Positions 44,701-52,962 of a stretch of DNA of 64,000 nucleotides are shown here, piece by piece. Numbering within the stretch: position 1 is the stretch's first letter; every line of letters begins with the position of its first letter. The notes beneath the pieces were generated by a model. That model ran no database searches, had not been told where the DNA came from, and worked only from the letters and a program-made list of their open reading frames with translations. The stretch is from HGM11416 sp045596285 (GTDB lineage Bacteria > Bacillota > Clostridia > Christensenellales > Borkfalkiaceae), in assembly GCA_045596285.1 (NCBI GenBank), contig JAZOCA010000130.1, forward strand, positions 1 to 64,000, read 5' to 3'. A program made the position numbers and the translations under genes.

Positions 44701-46281
44701 TCTGAAGCGTTTACTCAATTATTCCAATTCAATCCTAACCCAGGTAGACTTAACTGCTTAACTAAAGATAAATGGCACTCAATTAGCACTGATATTAAAC
44801 TTGAAAATGTTAGTCAAATTGCTATTGATATTAGAGTTCACGAAGCTACTGCAGATCCTAACGCATACTATATGGAACTTGACCTAGTTAAGGGCGAACG
44901 CATTGACGATGGTAAACATAGTCCTTATGCAAGCTGGCAAGTAGTTGATAAGGGTAACGGCTGGTATACTCTTACCGTAAACTTTATGTTTACTGGCGAA
45001 TATACCGATAACGCAGTTGCATACTTAATGTATAACGGCTGTCAAATTTCAGCAGAAAGCGCTTACTACTTTGATAATATCGTTGTTCAAAGCGAACTTA
45101 TTCCTTACGTAGTTAACGGTAAGCAGGTTTACGACGTAGCTTCAAGCGAAATGCCTTACGCTATCATAGATTTATGTGGCGCGTTCGATATCTCTGCAAT
45201 TACAGTTGGAGAAACCGCTTTAACTGCAGGTGTAGAATATACTACTAACACGACGCCTACCGGAACTACCAGAGTTAATTTTGCTAAGTCTTTCTTACAA
45301 AATTATTCTGTAGGCGAAACAATTGCAATTAGAATTGCAACTACTAAGGGAAATGTAATCGCTTACGATTTAGCGGTTATCGATACTACACCCGTTCTTC
45401 CTTCTGAAGTGCTTGTTGCAGATATTGCTATAGAACAGTCTTTAACTGCAAGCGTAGACCTTAAGGGATATGAAATCGCGGGTATTACCTTAAATGAAAC
45501 TGCTTTAGTTGGTACGGAATACATCTTCAACTCAGCTCTTGGAAGTATTGAATTTAAGTATACGTATCTTAAGACTTTAGCAGTAGGTACTCACGTTTAC
45601 ACCATAGTAACCACTTCAGGTGCGGTAGGTACGTTTAGCATCTCAATAGAAAATAGTACTCCCGTTATTTCAGACGTGGTTTACGAAAAGAACGAAGGCG
45701 GTAATTTAACCGTAAACGTAGATGTTAAGGGTAAAGAAATAACAGCTGTAGTTATAGGCGAATTTGCTTTAACAGCAGGCGAATATTCTTACGAAAACGG
45801 CGTTCTTACCATCAATGAAAGTGCAATCGCTTCACTAAACGCAGGTGAATACGAATTAACTGTAACCACGGTTGCAAGCGTAACGGTTAAACTTACCGTA
45901 AACGACGCTCCTCCTGCTTTTGAAGGCGAATACACTGCAAAGGTTGGCGAAGATTTAGTTATAACTGTAAACGTTTATGGCAAAGAAATCGTAAGCGTTT
46001 CTATAGACGGGCTTGAACTTTTAGCAGAAGAATATTCTTATGCCGACGGTAAACTTACCATTAGCGGTGCGGTATTTGAAGAACTAGCAGAAGGCGAAAG
46101 AGTTCTTACCTTAGTAACCGAAGGCGGAAATGCAGAACTTACGTTTGCTCTTACTAAAGTTGTAGCAGATTCAAGTAGTGGCGAAGTTGTATTAACCAGT
46201 TGTAATAGCTCGCTTGCTGGTAGCGGTATGCTTTCTATGCTTGCTATTGCAATAGCTTTAATATTTAAGAAAAGAAGATAA
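41773..46281 (+). CDS. Very large modular secreted surface protein
   Basis: A 1502-aa exported protein with a signal peptide ending AKA-AE near residue 35. Four related beta-sandwich modules of about 200 aa start near residues 40, 236, 438 and 647, each with a TFW(D/E)(D/N)GxWQ-like motif. Acidic proline-rich linkers separate some of them, and a more divergent fifth module starts near 923. From about 1115, Ig-like repeats resembling CBM_X2 follow (YSYENGVLTI, VTVKLTVND). The C-terminus is SCNSSLAGSGMLS, a hydrophobic helix and KKRR: a sorting-like tail without LPXTG. No catalytic domain is evident, so glycan binding or adhesion is likely. AGGGAGGAAA precedes the start. Confidence 0.8.
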   Translation: MAQKRGRIALLVMSIVCAVTFTTGMLTLNGGTAKAAETTLYSADFENLSDASTADDIFQNTGIAGGNRSIVTALPNYINAIYTFWDNGCQHQSLYLDTGRGISSTDVSKTYKVEMTYQHFGYVANTTLGLQGPTTGDYNSALILRADGTSQVDNYGAEQFVSAGKAVLGADGWWDIEFTFTGTGGYLFPIFWMNSSDYAKANEELNTGLNLAEFKVTCEDATVYEMKVNAGIDTNDGVYQACAFAAAAPVVLKTIAGTEGINGKTLKVTYTFWEDGGWQNNNLYSDTNRINLVMEAGEEYVLRFKTKLFGHARENYIIVKQLDAANGFAQKGEAQAILRADGTFAFADYQSGDSHTLVEGKSTVTVANGIFDVVMVVKGLGYNFQLIGNYWCSDPVSANANHDTGMYLDDFTIAKYVEDSPEDPEVPEEPEVDEKYDVVYSQDFNNVSASTSGSDAMYHATGFAGALHELSIDTTGVNGSNALKGIYTFWDNGWQHVSIYTDTGRVNVTMEDGKEYIVEFKAKLLGSASSAVIRFLQLDPNNGWSMISEDQAILNSNGTVDFFNISGNSLNSENCSYTVDANGVYSVKVAIKGLGHRFQMLGNMCSSDYAASNENLDTGLLFDDFKVLVEKEETEEPEVDVSGDYRVSYVQGFESVDSLTSGSDAMYHASGFAGATKELVIETEAPISGNKSLKVVHEFWEDGGWQKANAYLDSGRTSNTAKDSIYRFSMKVKPFGHWAMLAIGFAYNNDASKDVIFIKADGSTSADIAYNGALIKYDVTEESGVYTVVLYMYGCDSYIFNYFHMQASDAALANNEATGFYLDDYEFAKQLKAEGAGLDKKAEFYNKYTGGNFITNGTFTSVESVAISDITLSNDQYSYENGVLTVYESVLKTLDNGTYTLTAVSEADVAEVTLLVDNVAMGSVYETDFAGMPALNGGQEGNDNFFFNSYMDPGRFDIYTVDEGDNRYVKFVKSEVSEAFTQLFQFNPNPGRLNCLTKDKWHSISTDIKLENVSQIAIDIRVHEATADPNAYYMELDLVKGERIDDGKHSPYASWQVVDKGNGWYTLTVNFMFTGEYTDNAVAYLMYNGCQISAESAYYFDNIVVQSELIPYVVNGKQVYDVASSEMPYAIIDLCGAFDISAITVGETALTAGVEYTTNTTPTGTTRVNFAKSFLQNYSVGETIAIRIATTKGNVIAYDLAVIDTTPVLPSEVLVADIAIEQSLTASVDLKGYEIAGITLNETALVGTEYIFNSALGSIEFKYTYLKTLAVGTHVYTIVTTSGAVGTFSISIENSTPVISDVVYEKNEGGNLTVNVDVKGKEITAVVIGEFALTAGEYSYENGVLTINESAIASLNAGEYELTVTTVASVTVKLTVNDAPPAFEGEYTAKVGEDLVITVNVYGKEIVSVSIDGLELLAEEYSYADGKLTISGAVFEELAEGERVLTLVTEGGNAELTFALTKVVADSSSGEVVLTSCNSSLAGSGMLSMLAIAIALIFKKRR

Positions 46282-46292
46282 TCATTAACCGA

Positions 46293-46325
46293 TTCCGCCG
46301 CTGAGTTTTTTGGCGGCGGAATTTT
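46293..46325 (+). terminator. Hairpin with short T-run after the surface protein
   Basis: TTCCGCCGC (46293-46301) pairs with GCGGCGGAA (46313-46321), followed by TTTT. The short T-run and the close next gene (46346) suggest partial termination, so expression of the downstream enzymes may be lower. Confidence 0.65.
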
Positions 46326-46345
46326 ACTACCTTAAGGGAGATAAT

Positions 46346-48712
46346 ATGCAGAAAAAAAACAAAATAATTGCTGGAGCAGAGGAAAAAACGCCTTCTAAAA
46401 GTGAATATTTTTCATGGATAAATAATACTAACGAAGGGTCTACTCAAGATCAAACGATTAAAAATTTGCAGTTTTTCAAGTATTTATACGATACTTACGG
46501 TATGATTTTAGATATTTACGCTTGGGATGCAGGCAATTTAGACGGGGCGGGAAATTCCTACGAAAAAGAAGATAGTCCTAAAATAAAAAAGCAATTTCCC
46601 AACGGCTATAAGCCGATAGTCGACATAGCAAAAAAGATGAATACCCGAATGGGGGTTTGGGGTGGGCCAGACGGTTTTGGCGATACCGAAGAACAGGCAA
46701 AAGCTCGCCGTGATTTATTAGTTCATCTATGCAAAGATTATAACTGGGCGCTTTTTAAATTCGATGCCGTTTGCGGTTATCTTCGCGAAAACATGCGTGA
46801 ATATTTTGCAAAAACCTTAACCGAGTGCAGAAAATACTCTTCGGATTTGATTTTACTTAACCATAGAATAGATTTAGGGCAAGCGCAAAAGCACGCAACG
46901 ACCTTTTTATGGGAGGGAATGGAAACTTACGTTGACGTTCACGCCTATAATAAAACAACAGCACCTCACAATAGGGGATATATCTTTTCGCGCGGGCATA
47001 CGCCTGAACTTAAAAGACTCACCGAAGATCACGGCGTTTGTATTTCTTCTTCTATTGACTTTTTTGAAGACGATTTAGTTTATCAAGCGTTTAACAGATG
47101 TTTGATTTTAGCCCCGGAAATCTACGGGAATCCGTGGTTTTTAAGGGACGACGAGTTACCGCTTTTGGCGCGAATATTTAACCTTCACAGAAGATTTCGC
47201 GATATTTTGGTGGATGGTTTTGCGTTAGATGAAAGATTTGGCGAAAACGCCGTTGTTAGGGGAAGCGATAACCGTAGATTTTTATGTACTGGTAGCGCAA
47301 CTTGGCAAGAAAGGATAATAGACCTTCCCTTAAACGAAGAAATCGGGCTTAAAAAATGCAAAAAGGTGGTTGTTGTAAGGCGCTTTCCAACCGAAAAAGT
47401 GCTTGGCGTGTATAATTACGGGGAAAGAGTGCAAGCGCAACTTTTACCATTCCGCGCCTGCTTGTTTGAAATTTGCGCTACAGATATAAGCGATAATTTA
47501 ATTTGTGGTTGCGAATATGAAGTAATTCACGAAAACAACGGTATTATTGATAAAATCAATATTCTAAAAACCAACGGCAACGTCTATCTGTATAATCCAG
47601 CGAAAGATGAAATCTTACGCAACTATAGTTGCGAAAGTATGGACATTTCCCTTAAAAACCCCGATAAAATCGGAAGTTTAACGGCTTGTAAAATACCCGA
47701 AAACGACAGATATATTTATGAAAAAATACACTTTGCGTTAGATAATGACAGTTTAGAACGCCGTTCTGTTAGACGTTCTGGAAAAAGTGAAATTTCTGCC
47801 GTAACCGAGGCAAGAGATGCGTTCTTTAATCAGTATGCATATCGCATGCGCGGAACGGATGGGGATACTTTGTTTAGCGGGGATTATAACCGTATATACG
47901 ATATGAAGTCTCGCACCTACGTTAATTTTGATAATCGCAAGGGCTTTAGAATCGAAGGCGGATGTTTGCGTGTGGATATGGGCAAGGTTTGTTTGGCGGA
48001 TAGGGTAGAAATAGAATTCTTTTCTGCCGAAGGCGGTGATCCATATAATTTTGAAGAACAAGTTGTTTACGATCTTGCCCAAAGTTCGGTAAATTTATCT
48101 AAATGGCAAAGGGCGAAATTAAAGAGCGTTGAGAATATATGCCCGCAAACTTTAGAATATATCGCCTATTATAGCGATAACACACACTTTGTAACCGGCT
48201 TAAGAAAAAAGGCTGTTTTTGAAATTGAAAAGCAGTTTAGATATTTCTGTTTGCCAAGTCAGCCCGATAGACTTTTCTCTTTTAAAGCATATAAAGGCAA
48301 GGAAGAAATTAAACCTTTAAATCCCACGGTTAACAATTTATTCGCTCCGTATGATAAAAAGCAAACTAATAATGCTTCTTGTACTGCCGTTCGTTTAAAC
48401 AAGTTACCGTTGCACCCGTACTTAGCGGTGGCTGTTGAAGGGGTTACCGGTAACGAAAACGTGTGCGTTTACGCAACCGTGAATGGGGAAGTTTACCATT
48501 TTCCGAATAGAGCGCCTGCGTACGTGGTTAATCCCTTTGAATATCCCGTCCATCCGGTAAACGGTTATTATACCTTCTATTTGCCGGTTGAAAAAGAGTG
48601 GATAGGAAAAGAAATTTGCATAACCGCGCTTTTTGCATCTAATAGCGTGCCATGCGACGTTTATCTTTGCGACGGACACGGAAAGAGAGTTGGTCAAATA
48701 GTTCAATTGTAA
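46346..48712 (+). CDS. Clan GH-D-like alpha-glycosidase (GH36/GH27-like)
   Basis: A cytosolic protein of about 788 aa. The start at the ATG at 46346 has AAGGGAG 5 nt upstream; the upstream in-frame TTG at 46310 lies within the hairpin. The N-terminal half resembles a GH-D barrel: LDIYAWDAG, RMGVWGGPDGFG, and WALFKFDAVCG with a candidate nucleophile Asp140 in the KFD motif. Later segments are less familiar, with a C-terminal beta-rich region. There is no signal peptide, so the substrate must be imported, presumably an alpha-galactoside-like oligosaccharide. The exact GH family is uncertain. Confidence 0.7.
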   Translation: MQKKNKIIAGAEEKTPSKSEYFSWINNTNEGSTQDQTIKNLQFFKYLYDTYGMILDIYAWDAGNLDGAGNSYEKEDSPKIKKQFPNGYKPIVDIAKKMNTRMGVWGGPDGFGDTEEQAKARRDLLVHLCKDYNWALFKFDAVCGYLRENMREYFAKTLTECRKYSSDLILLNHRIDLGQAQKHATTFLWEGMETYVDVHAYNKTTAPHNRGYIFSRGHTPELKRLTEDHGVCISSSIDFFEDDLVYQAFNRCLILAPEIYGNPWFLRDDELPLLARIFNLHRRFRDILVDGFALDERFGENAVVRGSDNRRFLCTGSATWQERIIDLPLNEEIGLKKCKKVVVVRRFPTEKVLGVYNYGERVQAQLLPFRACLFEICATDISDNLICGCEYEVIHENNGIIDKINILKTNGNVYLYNPAKDEILRNYSCESMDISLKNPDKIGSLTACKIPENDRYIYEKIHFALDNDSLERRSVRRSGKSEISAVTEARDAFFNQYAYRMRGTDGDTLFSGDYNRIYDMKSRTYVNFDNRKGFRIEGGCLRVDMGKVCLADRVEIEFFSAEGGDPYNFEEQVVYDLAQSSVNLSKWQRAKLKSVENICPQTLEYIAYYSDNTHFVTGLRKKAVFEIEKQFRYFCLPSQPDRLFSFKAYKGKEEIKPLNPTVNNLFAPYDKKQTNNASCTAVRLNKLPLHPYLAVAVEGVTGNENVCVYATVNGEVYHFPNRAPAYVVNPFEYPVHPVNGYYTFYLPVEKEWIGKEICITALFASNSVPCDVYLCDGHGKRVGQIVQL

Positions 48713-48886
48713 ATAATTTTTAAAGGAGTAATTTGAAGAACGCTTTATATTCTTTATTTTACTTCTTTATTCTTTATGCATCGATTAATTTTTTGCAATC
48801 TCTTTAAGGCTTTTAACTGTTGTCTATTTGTGGCTAAGAGTGATAAATACTTGATTATTTTTTCTATTTAAGGTAAAATTTTAATT

Positions 48887-49678
48887 ATGAAAGAAGTTGT
48901 TTTTTTAACGGAAGAAAAAAAGGAAGTTCCATCTATTGAAGTATACCAGCCCCAAAAAAGAGTGGGAAATAGCGCCGTTTTGATTTTTGCCGGCGGTGCT
49001 TACGCTATTCGCGCGCCACACGAAGGGGAAGGGTACGCACGCTTTTTAAACGAGCATGGCGTTTTATGTTTTGTTGTTAATTATCGCGTTAATCCCGATA
49101 TGTTTCCCCTGCCTTTGGCAGATGCTCAAACCGCAGTTCAGTACGTAAGGGCAAACGCCGAAAAGTATAGCGTAGATAAAAATAAAATTGCAGTTATGGG
49201 ATCTTCAGCAGGCGGGCATTTGTGCGCGTTGCTTTGTAGTTATAGACAAAAAGTATATAAAGAAGGTGGCGCACTAGATTATATTCGCGGTGAAGATTTC
49301 ATTCCAAACGCACAAATTCTGTGTTATCCCGTAATAGACGTAGCAGATGAAAACATCACACATAAGGGAAGTTGTGTGAATTTACTTGGCGAAGAATGGA
49401 AAAGCAATGGCAAAGAACTTTCACCGCACCTTATAGCAGATGAAAAAACTCCCATGGCTTTTATTTGGCATACTTTTAACGACGACGCCGTGAATTTGTT
49501 AAACAGTGTTAATTACGTTAAAAAATTAAAGCAGTTAGGCATTTTAACGGAGTTTCACGTTTTTCCTGAAGGCGCTCACGGGCTAGGACTTTCTCTTGGG
49601 GAAAGTAAACAAGAAAAACACGTTTCTACGTGGTCAAAACTGCTTGTTCAATGGCTTAAATACGTGGATTTTATTTAA
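48887..49678 (+). CDS. Alpha/beta-hydrolase esterase (BD-FAE-like)
   Basis: A 263-aa cytosolic alpha/beta-hydrolase. The nucleophile elbow is GSSAGG with Ser107, the oxyanion region is FAGGAYAIR, and a candidate Asp (FNDDAV) and His (EGAHGLGL) complete the triad. The pattern matches carbohydrate esterases that remove acetyl or feruloyl groups from imported xylo- or arabino-oligosaccharides. It lies between a GH-D-like and a GH127-like enzyme, which fits this use. The 174-nt gap before it may hold a decayed repeat copy near 48811-48840. Confidence 0.87.
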   Translation: MKEVVFLTEEKKEVPSIEVYQPQKRVGNSAVLIFAGGAYAIRAPHEGEGYARFLNEHGVLCFVVNYRVNPDMFPLPLADAQTAVQYVRANAEKYSVDKNKIAVMGSSAGGHLCALLCSYRQKVYKEGGALDYIRGEDFIPNAQILCYPVIDVADENITHKGSCVNLLGEEWKSNGKELSPHLIADEKTPMAFIWHTFNDDAVNLLNSVNYVKKLKQLGILTEFHVFPEGAHGLGLSLGESKQEKHVSTWSKLLVQWLKYVDFI

Positions 49679-49705
49679 TTTAGTCTACTTATTTCTTTTT
49701 TGAAA

Positions 49706-49737
49706 TACTTGATAATCGCTTTATAGGTACACTTTTA
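49706..49737 (+). repeat. TAATCG/CTATAG intergenic repeat, copy J
   Basis: Core CTTGATAATCGCTTTATAGG followed by TACACTTTTAT. It lies 28 nt after the esterase stop and before the ribosome site of the GH127-like gene. It is the first copy after a 21-kb stretch without any. Confidence 0.7.
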
Positions 49738-49762
49738 TATTGTTTTTAGTTGAAGGGGATAT

Positions 49763-52168
49763 ATGATCGATTTTAAAGAAGAAACCGCCGTAAAAAGTTT
49801 GATTATGTATGATTACGTCGGCGACTGTATGAGATGGAATATAGAAAAGTGGCAAAGATGCGCTTTAAAAGAAAACCCGAATATAGTCGATATTATTAAA
49901 AACGCAAAGAAAAATAATCGTTCATTAGATAGCGTTTTTGGCCCTGTTTTATGGAAGGTTGAAGATTATTTCGACGCGAATATAGAAGGAAGAACTGGCC
50001 AGAAAAAACTTAAGTTAAATTTAACGTCTTATCCAAAAGGCGAAAAACCAGACTGCCGTTTTTTAGCGCCGTGTTTTGATGAAAGTGCAAATATAGATTT
50101 TTCTAATGCAAAAAAACTTTGGATAAAGATTGATTGTTCACGTATAACCGGTAAATTTTTCTTTTATTTTGCAATAGAAGATCTTTCTAAGAAAGATAGT
50201 TTATTCGCACCCAAAAAGGGTTCTCCCATAGAACTTATTAGTAAAGAAAAAAGTTCTATCGTTCGCGTAGATGAAAGGGGATATATAAGAATACCAAAAC
50301 GTTTTAAAGGTTATTTGGTTTACGACCTTTCAAAGAAAAATTTCACAAACCCCACCCCTTTAAAAGAATGGGATTTTAAAAAATGCGGGCGTTTTCAAAT
50401 GGCTTTTACCGGGCAAAGATGTTTATACGAAAACTTTTTTATAGAAAGTTTTAACCTTTCTTACGAAAAGAACGAAAAAGGCGTTATGCCCGAACTTAAA
50501 CTTGCCTGGGATTTTAACAATTTAAAGCGCAAAACCGATTATCGCAAAGACCTATTGCCTTGGTATGGTGAATTCGTTGGGAAACATTTAACCGGGCTTG
50601 TTTTAAATTATAGAAATTATCCTACGGTGGGTGGTAAAAAAGCAATAGAAGAAATCGTTGATGCTTTGCAACAAGCCCAGCAGGAAGACGGTTATCTGGG
50701 TGTTTATGCTGGATGTTCGCGCTATTCGCTTTTTACTGAAAACTGGGATTTATGGAATCAATATCACGCGATAATAGGGCTTATAGAATGGTATAAATAC
50801 TCTTTAAGTAACGTCGCTTTCACCATTGCAAAAAAGGCGCTCGATTGTATTTTGGAAGCCTTTAAGGGGCGTAGTTATATCGTTGCCGGCGGTACAGAAA
50901 GCAATCGCAGTATCGCGCATGCGTTTGCTGAATTTTATACTGTAACCGGGGAAGAAAGATATCTTATTGAAGCGGAACGCATTATAATGGAAGACTGTCA
51001 GGAAGAAAACGGATGGTATAAGATGGCAAAAAAAGGGGAAGCCTTTTTTAAAACTTCTTGCACGCGTTGGGAAGTTTTACATACCATTATGGCGCTTAGT
51101 ACTCTTTATCGGGCAACTAATAAGGAAGAATATTTAACCGTATTAAAAAACCTATGGGCGACCATTTATTTATACGACGTTCATAATAACGGTGGGTTTA
51201 GCACTAACGAAGGGGCTAAGGGCAATCCCTATGAAGACGGAGTTATTGAAACTTGTTGTTCTATTGCTTGGGCGGCGCTTACCAACGAGATGTTTAAAAG
51301 CGAAAAATTTGCCGTTGTTGCAGATGCTTTTGAAATCACTTATTATAACGCTATTTTAGGCTCTTTATCATCAAACAAAAAATACTGTACCTATAACACT
51401 CCTATGAATACGGTAAAGGGGACTTGCGGTCAGTTTAACGGAAAAAGAGTTCCTTCACAAGTAGATAGCGCTTTTCAGTTTAACAAGCGTTCAAAAGATA
51501 TGAACTGTTGTCAGGCGAATTTGGCAAGGGGATTAGGCGAGATTGCTCGCTGGGCTTACGTTAACGACGATAATGAACTATACGTAAATTACTACGGGCA
51601 AAGCGAAGCGGTTGTTCGGGTTGGCGGTAAATACGTTCGTATAAAACAGGAAAGCAAATATCCGTTAAACGGCAAATCTTATTTTACCGTTATTCCCGAA
51701 GAAGACGGAATGAAATTTACGCTTAATTTTAGAATCCCGCACTGGTCGCTTGGGGCGCGCATTATCGTAGAAGGCAAGGAATACAAAATGAGCCCAGATA
51801 GATATTTCTCTATTACCAAAAACTGGAAAAGGGGCGAGCGCGCAAGTATAGAAATCGAATACGGAATACGCGTTACTTGGGGTAGAAAGGAACAAAAAGA
51901 ATATGCAAGTATTTTCTATGGGCCTATTTTGCTCACTTTAGATGAAAAATTTTGCCCCGGAATAAGTAGAAATGAAGAAATTATTTTTACAAGTTTAAAA
52001 AGTAAGAACGTCGCCGTTTGGGAAGACGACGAAAAATACGTTACTTGTAAGGCTCAAACCACATCGGGTAAGGAAATTACTTTGGTGGATTTTGCAAGCG
52101 CGGGCAAGGAATACAATAATGATTACAGTAGATATTACAGTTGGGTTAGAGTTCTAAAAAACGTTTAG
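49763..52168 (+). CDS. GH127-like beta-L-arabinofuranosidase family enzyme
   Basis: An 801-aa cytosolic protein. From about residue 255 it shows a DUF1680/GH127-like (alpha/alpha)6 barrel. The metal-thiolate active site of HypBA1-type enzymes can be traced: Glu496 and Cys498 in IETCC, and Cys582-Cys583 in NCCQAN. The first 250 residues form an added beta-rich domain of unknown role. It would release beta-L-arabinofuranose or a related sugar from an imported oligosaccharide. It follows an esterase gene and is flanked by repeat copies J and K. Substrate is uncertain because the family has varied specificities. Confidence 0.82.
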   Translation: MIDFKEETAVKSLIMYDYVGDCMRWNIEKWQRCALKENPNIVDIIKNAKKNNRSLDSVFGPVLWKVEDYFDANIEGRTGQKKLKLNLTSYPKGEKPDCRFLAPCFDESANIDFSNAKKLWIKIDCSRITGKFFFYFAIEDLSKKDSLFAPKKGSPIELISKEKSSIVRVDERGYIRIPKRFKGYLVYDLSKKNFTNPTPLKEWDFKKCGRFQMAFTGQRCLYENFFIESFNLSYEKNEKGVMPELKLAWDFNNLKRKTDYRKDLLPWYGEFVGKHLTGLVLNYRNYPTVGGKKAIEEIVDALQQAQQEDGYLGVYAGCSRYSLFTENWDLWNQYHAIIGLIEWYKYSLSNVAFTIAKKALDCILEAFKGRSYIVAGGTESNRSIAHAFAEFYTVTGEERYLIEAERIIMEDCQEENGWYKMAKKGEAFFKTSCTRWEVLHTIMALSTLYRATNKEEYLTVLKNLWATIYLYDVHNNGGFSTNEGAKGNPYEDGVIETCCSIAWAALTNEMFKSEKFAVVADAFEITYYNAILGSLSSNKKYCTYNTPMNTVKGTCGQFNGKRVPSQVDSAFQFNKRSKDMNCCQANLARGLGEIARWAYVNDDNELYVNYYGQSEAVVRVGGKYVRIKQESKYPLNGKSYFTVIPEEDGMKFTLNFRIPHWSLGARIIVEGKEYKMSPDRYFSITKNWKRGERASIEIEYGIRVTWGRKEQKEYASIFYGPILLTLDEKFCPGISRNEEIIFTSLKSKNVAVWEDDEKYVTCKAQTTSGKEITLVDFASAGKEYNNDYSRYYSWVRVLKNV

Positions 52169-52174
52169 TTTATG

Positions 52175-52205
52175 GCTGTTAATCGTGCTATAGCGCCACT
52201 TATTA
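52175..52205 (+). repeat. TAATCG/CTATAG intergenic repeat, copy K
   Basis: Core TGTTAATCGTGCTATAGCG followed by CCACTTATT. It begins 8 nt after the GH127-like stop. GGC/GCC flanks can pair imperfectly. The next gene starts 19 nt after the repeat. Confidence 0.7.
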
Positions 52206-52223
52206 ATTATTTTTTGTAGTTTT

Positions 52224-52910
52224 ATGATTTATGTTGTTGCAGATATTCACGGTGAATACGATTTATTTTTAAAACTATTAGATGAAATATCTTTTAGCGA
52301 AAGTGACGAAATTATCGTTTGTGGAGATATGATTGATAAGGGAGAAAAGTCCGTTAAACTTTTGCAACTTCTTTATCAAATGCCAAACGCCACTTGTTTA
52401 CTTGGTAATCACGAATATTCTTTTTTAAAGCATTACTGGGCTCTTATGAAGGAAGCGTCAGATGATTATGACGGGGTTTTGCAAGATTTACAAGGATATT
52501 TTTCCACAGACGGTCATTTGCTAAACTGGGAACTTATAGACTGGCTTGAAAGTTTGCCCTATTACGTAGAACGCGAGCATTTTATATGCGTTCATGCGGG
52601 AATTACTACAGAAAACGAGAAGATTTTACCACTTGGCGAAAATCTCCCTGAACATTTTTTATACGATAGGCGGTTTAAAGATCCCCATTTTTTACCCATT
52701 ACCGATAAATGTATCTTTTTTGGGCATACGCCAACTTCTTACGTGTGTGATGAAGATTGTATTTTAACATATTTAAATCCGCGCTTTTATGGGGAAAATT
52801 CAGTAAGAAAATATGCAAAAATTCACCTTGATACAGGCGTGTGGTTAAATGGAAAACTGGGTTGCTTTTGTGTTGATACCTTAACGGATTATTACGTAAC
52901 TAAAGAGTAA
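52224..52910 (+). CDS. Calcineurin-like serine/threonine metallophosphatase
   Basis: A 228-aa phosphoesterase with the full metal-binding motif set: VADIHGE at residues 5-11, CGDMIDKGE near 34, GNHEY near 62, and later histidines in CVHAGIT and FGHTPTS. It resembles PrpA/PP2A-type bacterial phosphatases. It acts in the cytosol on phosphoproteins or small phospho-compounds, substrate unknown. The ATG has no recognisable Shine-Dalgarno sequence; repeat copy K lies just upstream. Confidence 0.9.
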   Translation: MIYVVADIHGEYDLFLKLLDEISFSESDEIIVCGDMIDKGEKSVKLLQLLYQMPNATCLLGNHEYSFLKHYWALMKEASDDYDGVLQDLQGYFSTDGHLLNWELIDWLESLPYYVEREHFICVHAGITTENEKILPLGENLPEHFLYDRRFKDPHFLPITDKCIFFGHTPTSYVCDEDCILTYLNPRFYGENSVRKYAKIHLDTGVWLNGKLGCFCVDTLTDYYVTKE

Positions 52911-52913
52911 AAA

Positions 52914-52946
52914 TAGCGTATAATCGCGCTATAGACGAACTATTTT
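52914..52946 (+). repeat. TAATCG/CTATAG intergenic repeat, copy L
   Basis: Core GCGTATAATCGCGCTATAG followed by ACGAACTATTTT. It begins 4 nt after the phosphatase stop. TAGCG/CGCTA can form a small stem around the core. Confidence 0.7.
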
Positions 52947-52962
52947 AAATAAAGGAATAAAA

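Noticed and set aside
48811..48840. Further copies of the dispersed repeat (also near 20619-20645 and 53758-53786)
   Set aside because: Only part of the core matches by eye (for example TTAACTG...CTAT, GATATTAC...TATAG, TTGATAAGCGTTTTATA). They could be decayed copies, but I did not count them.
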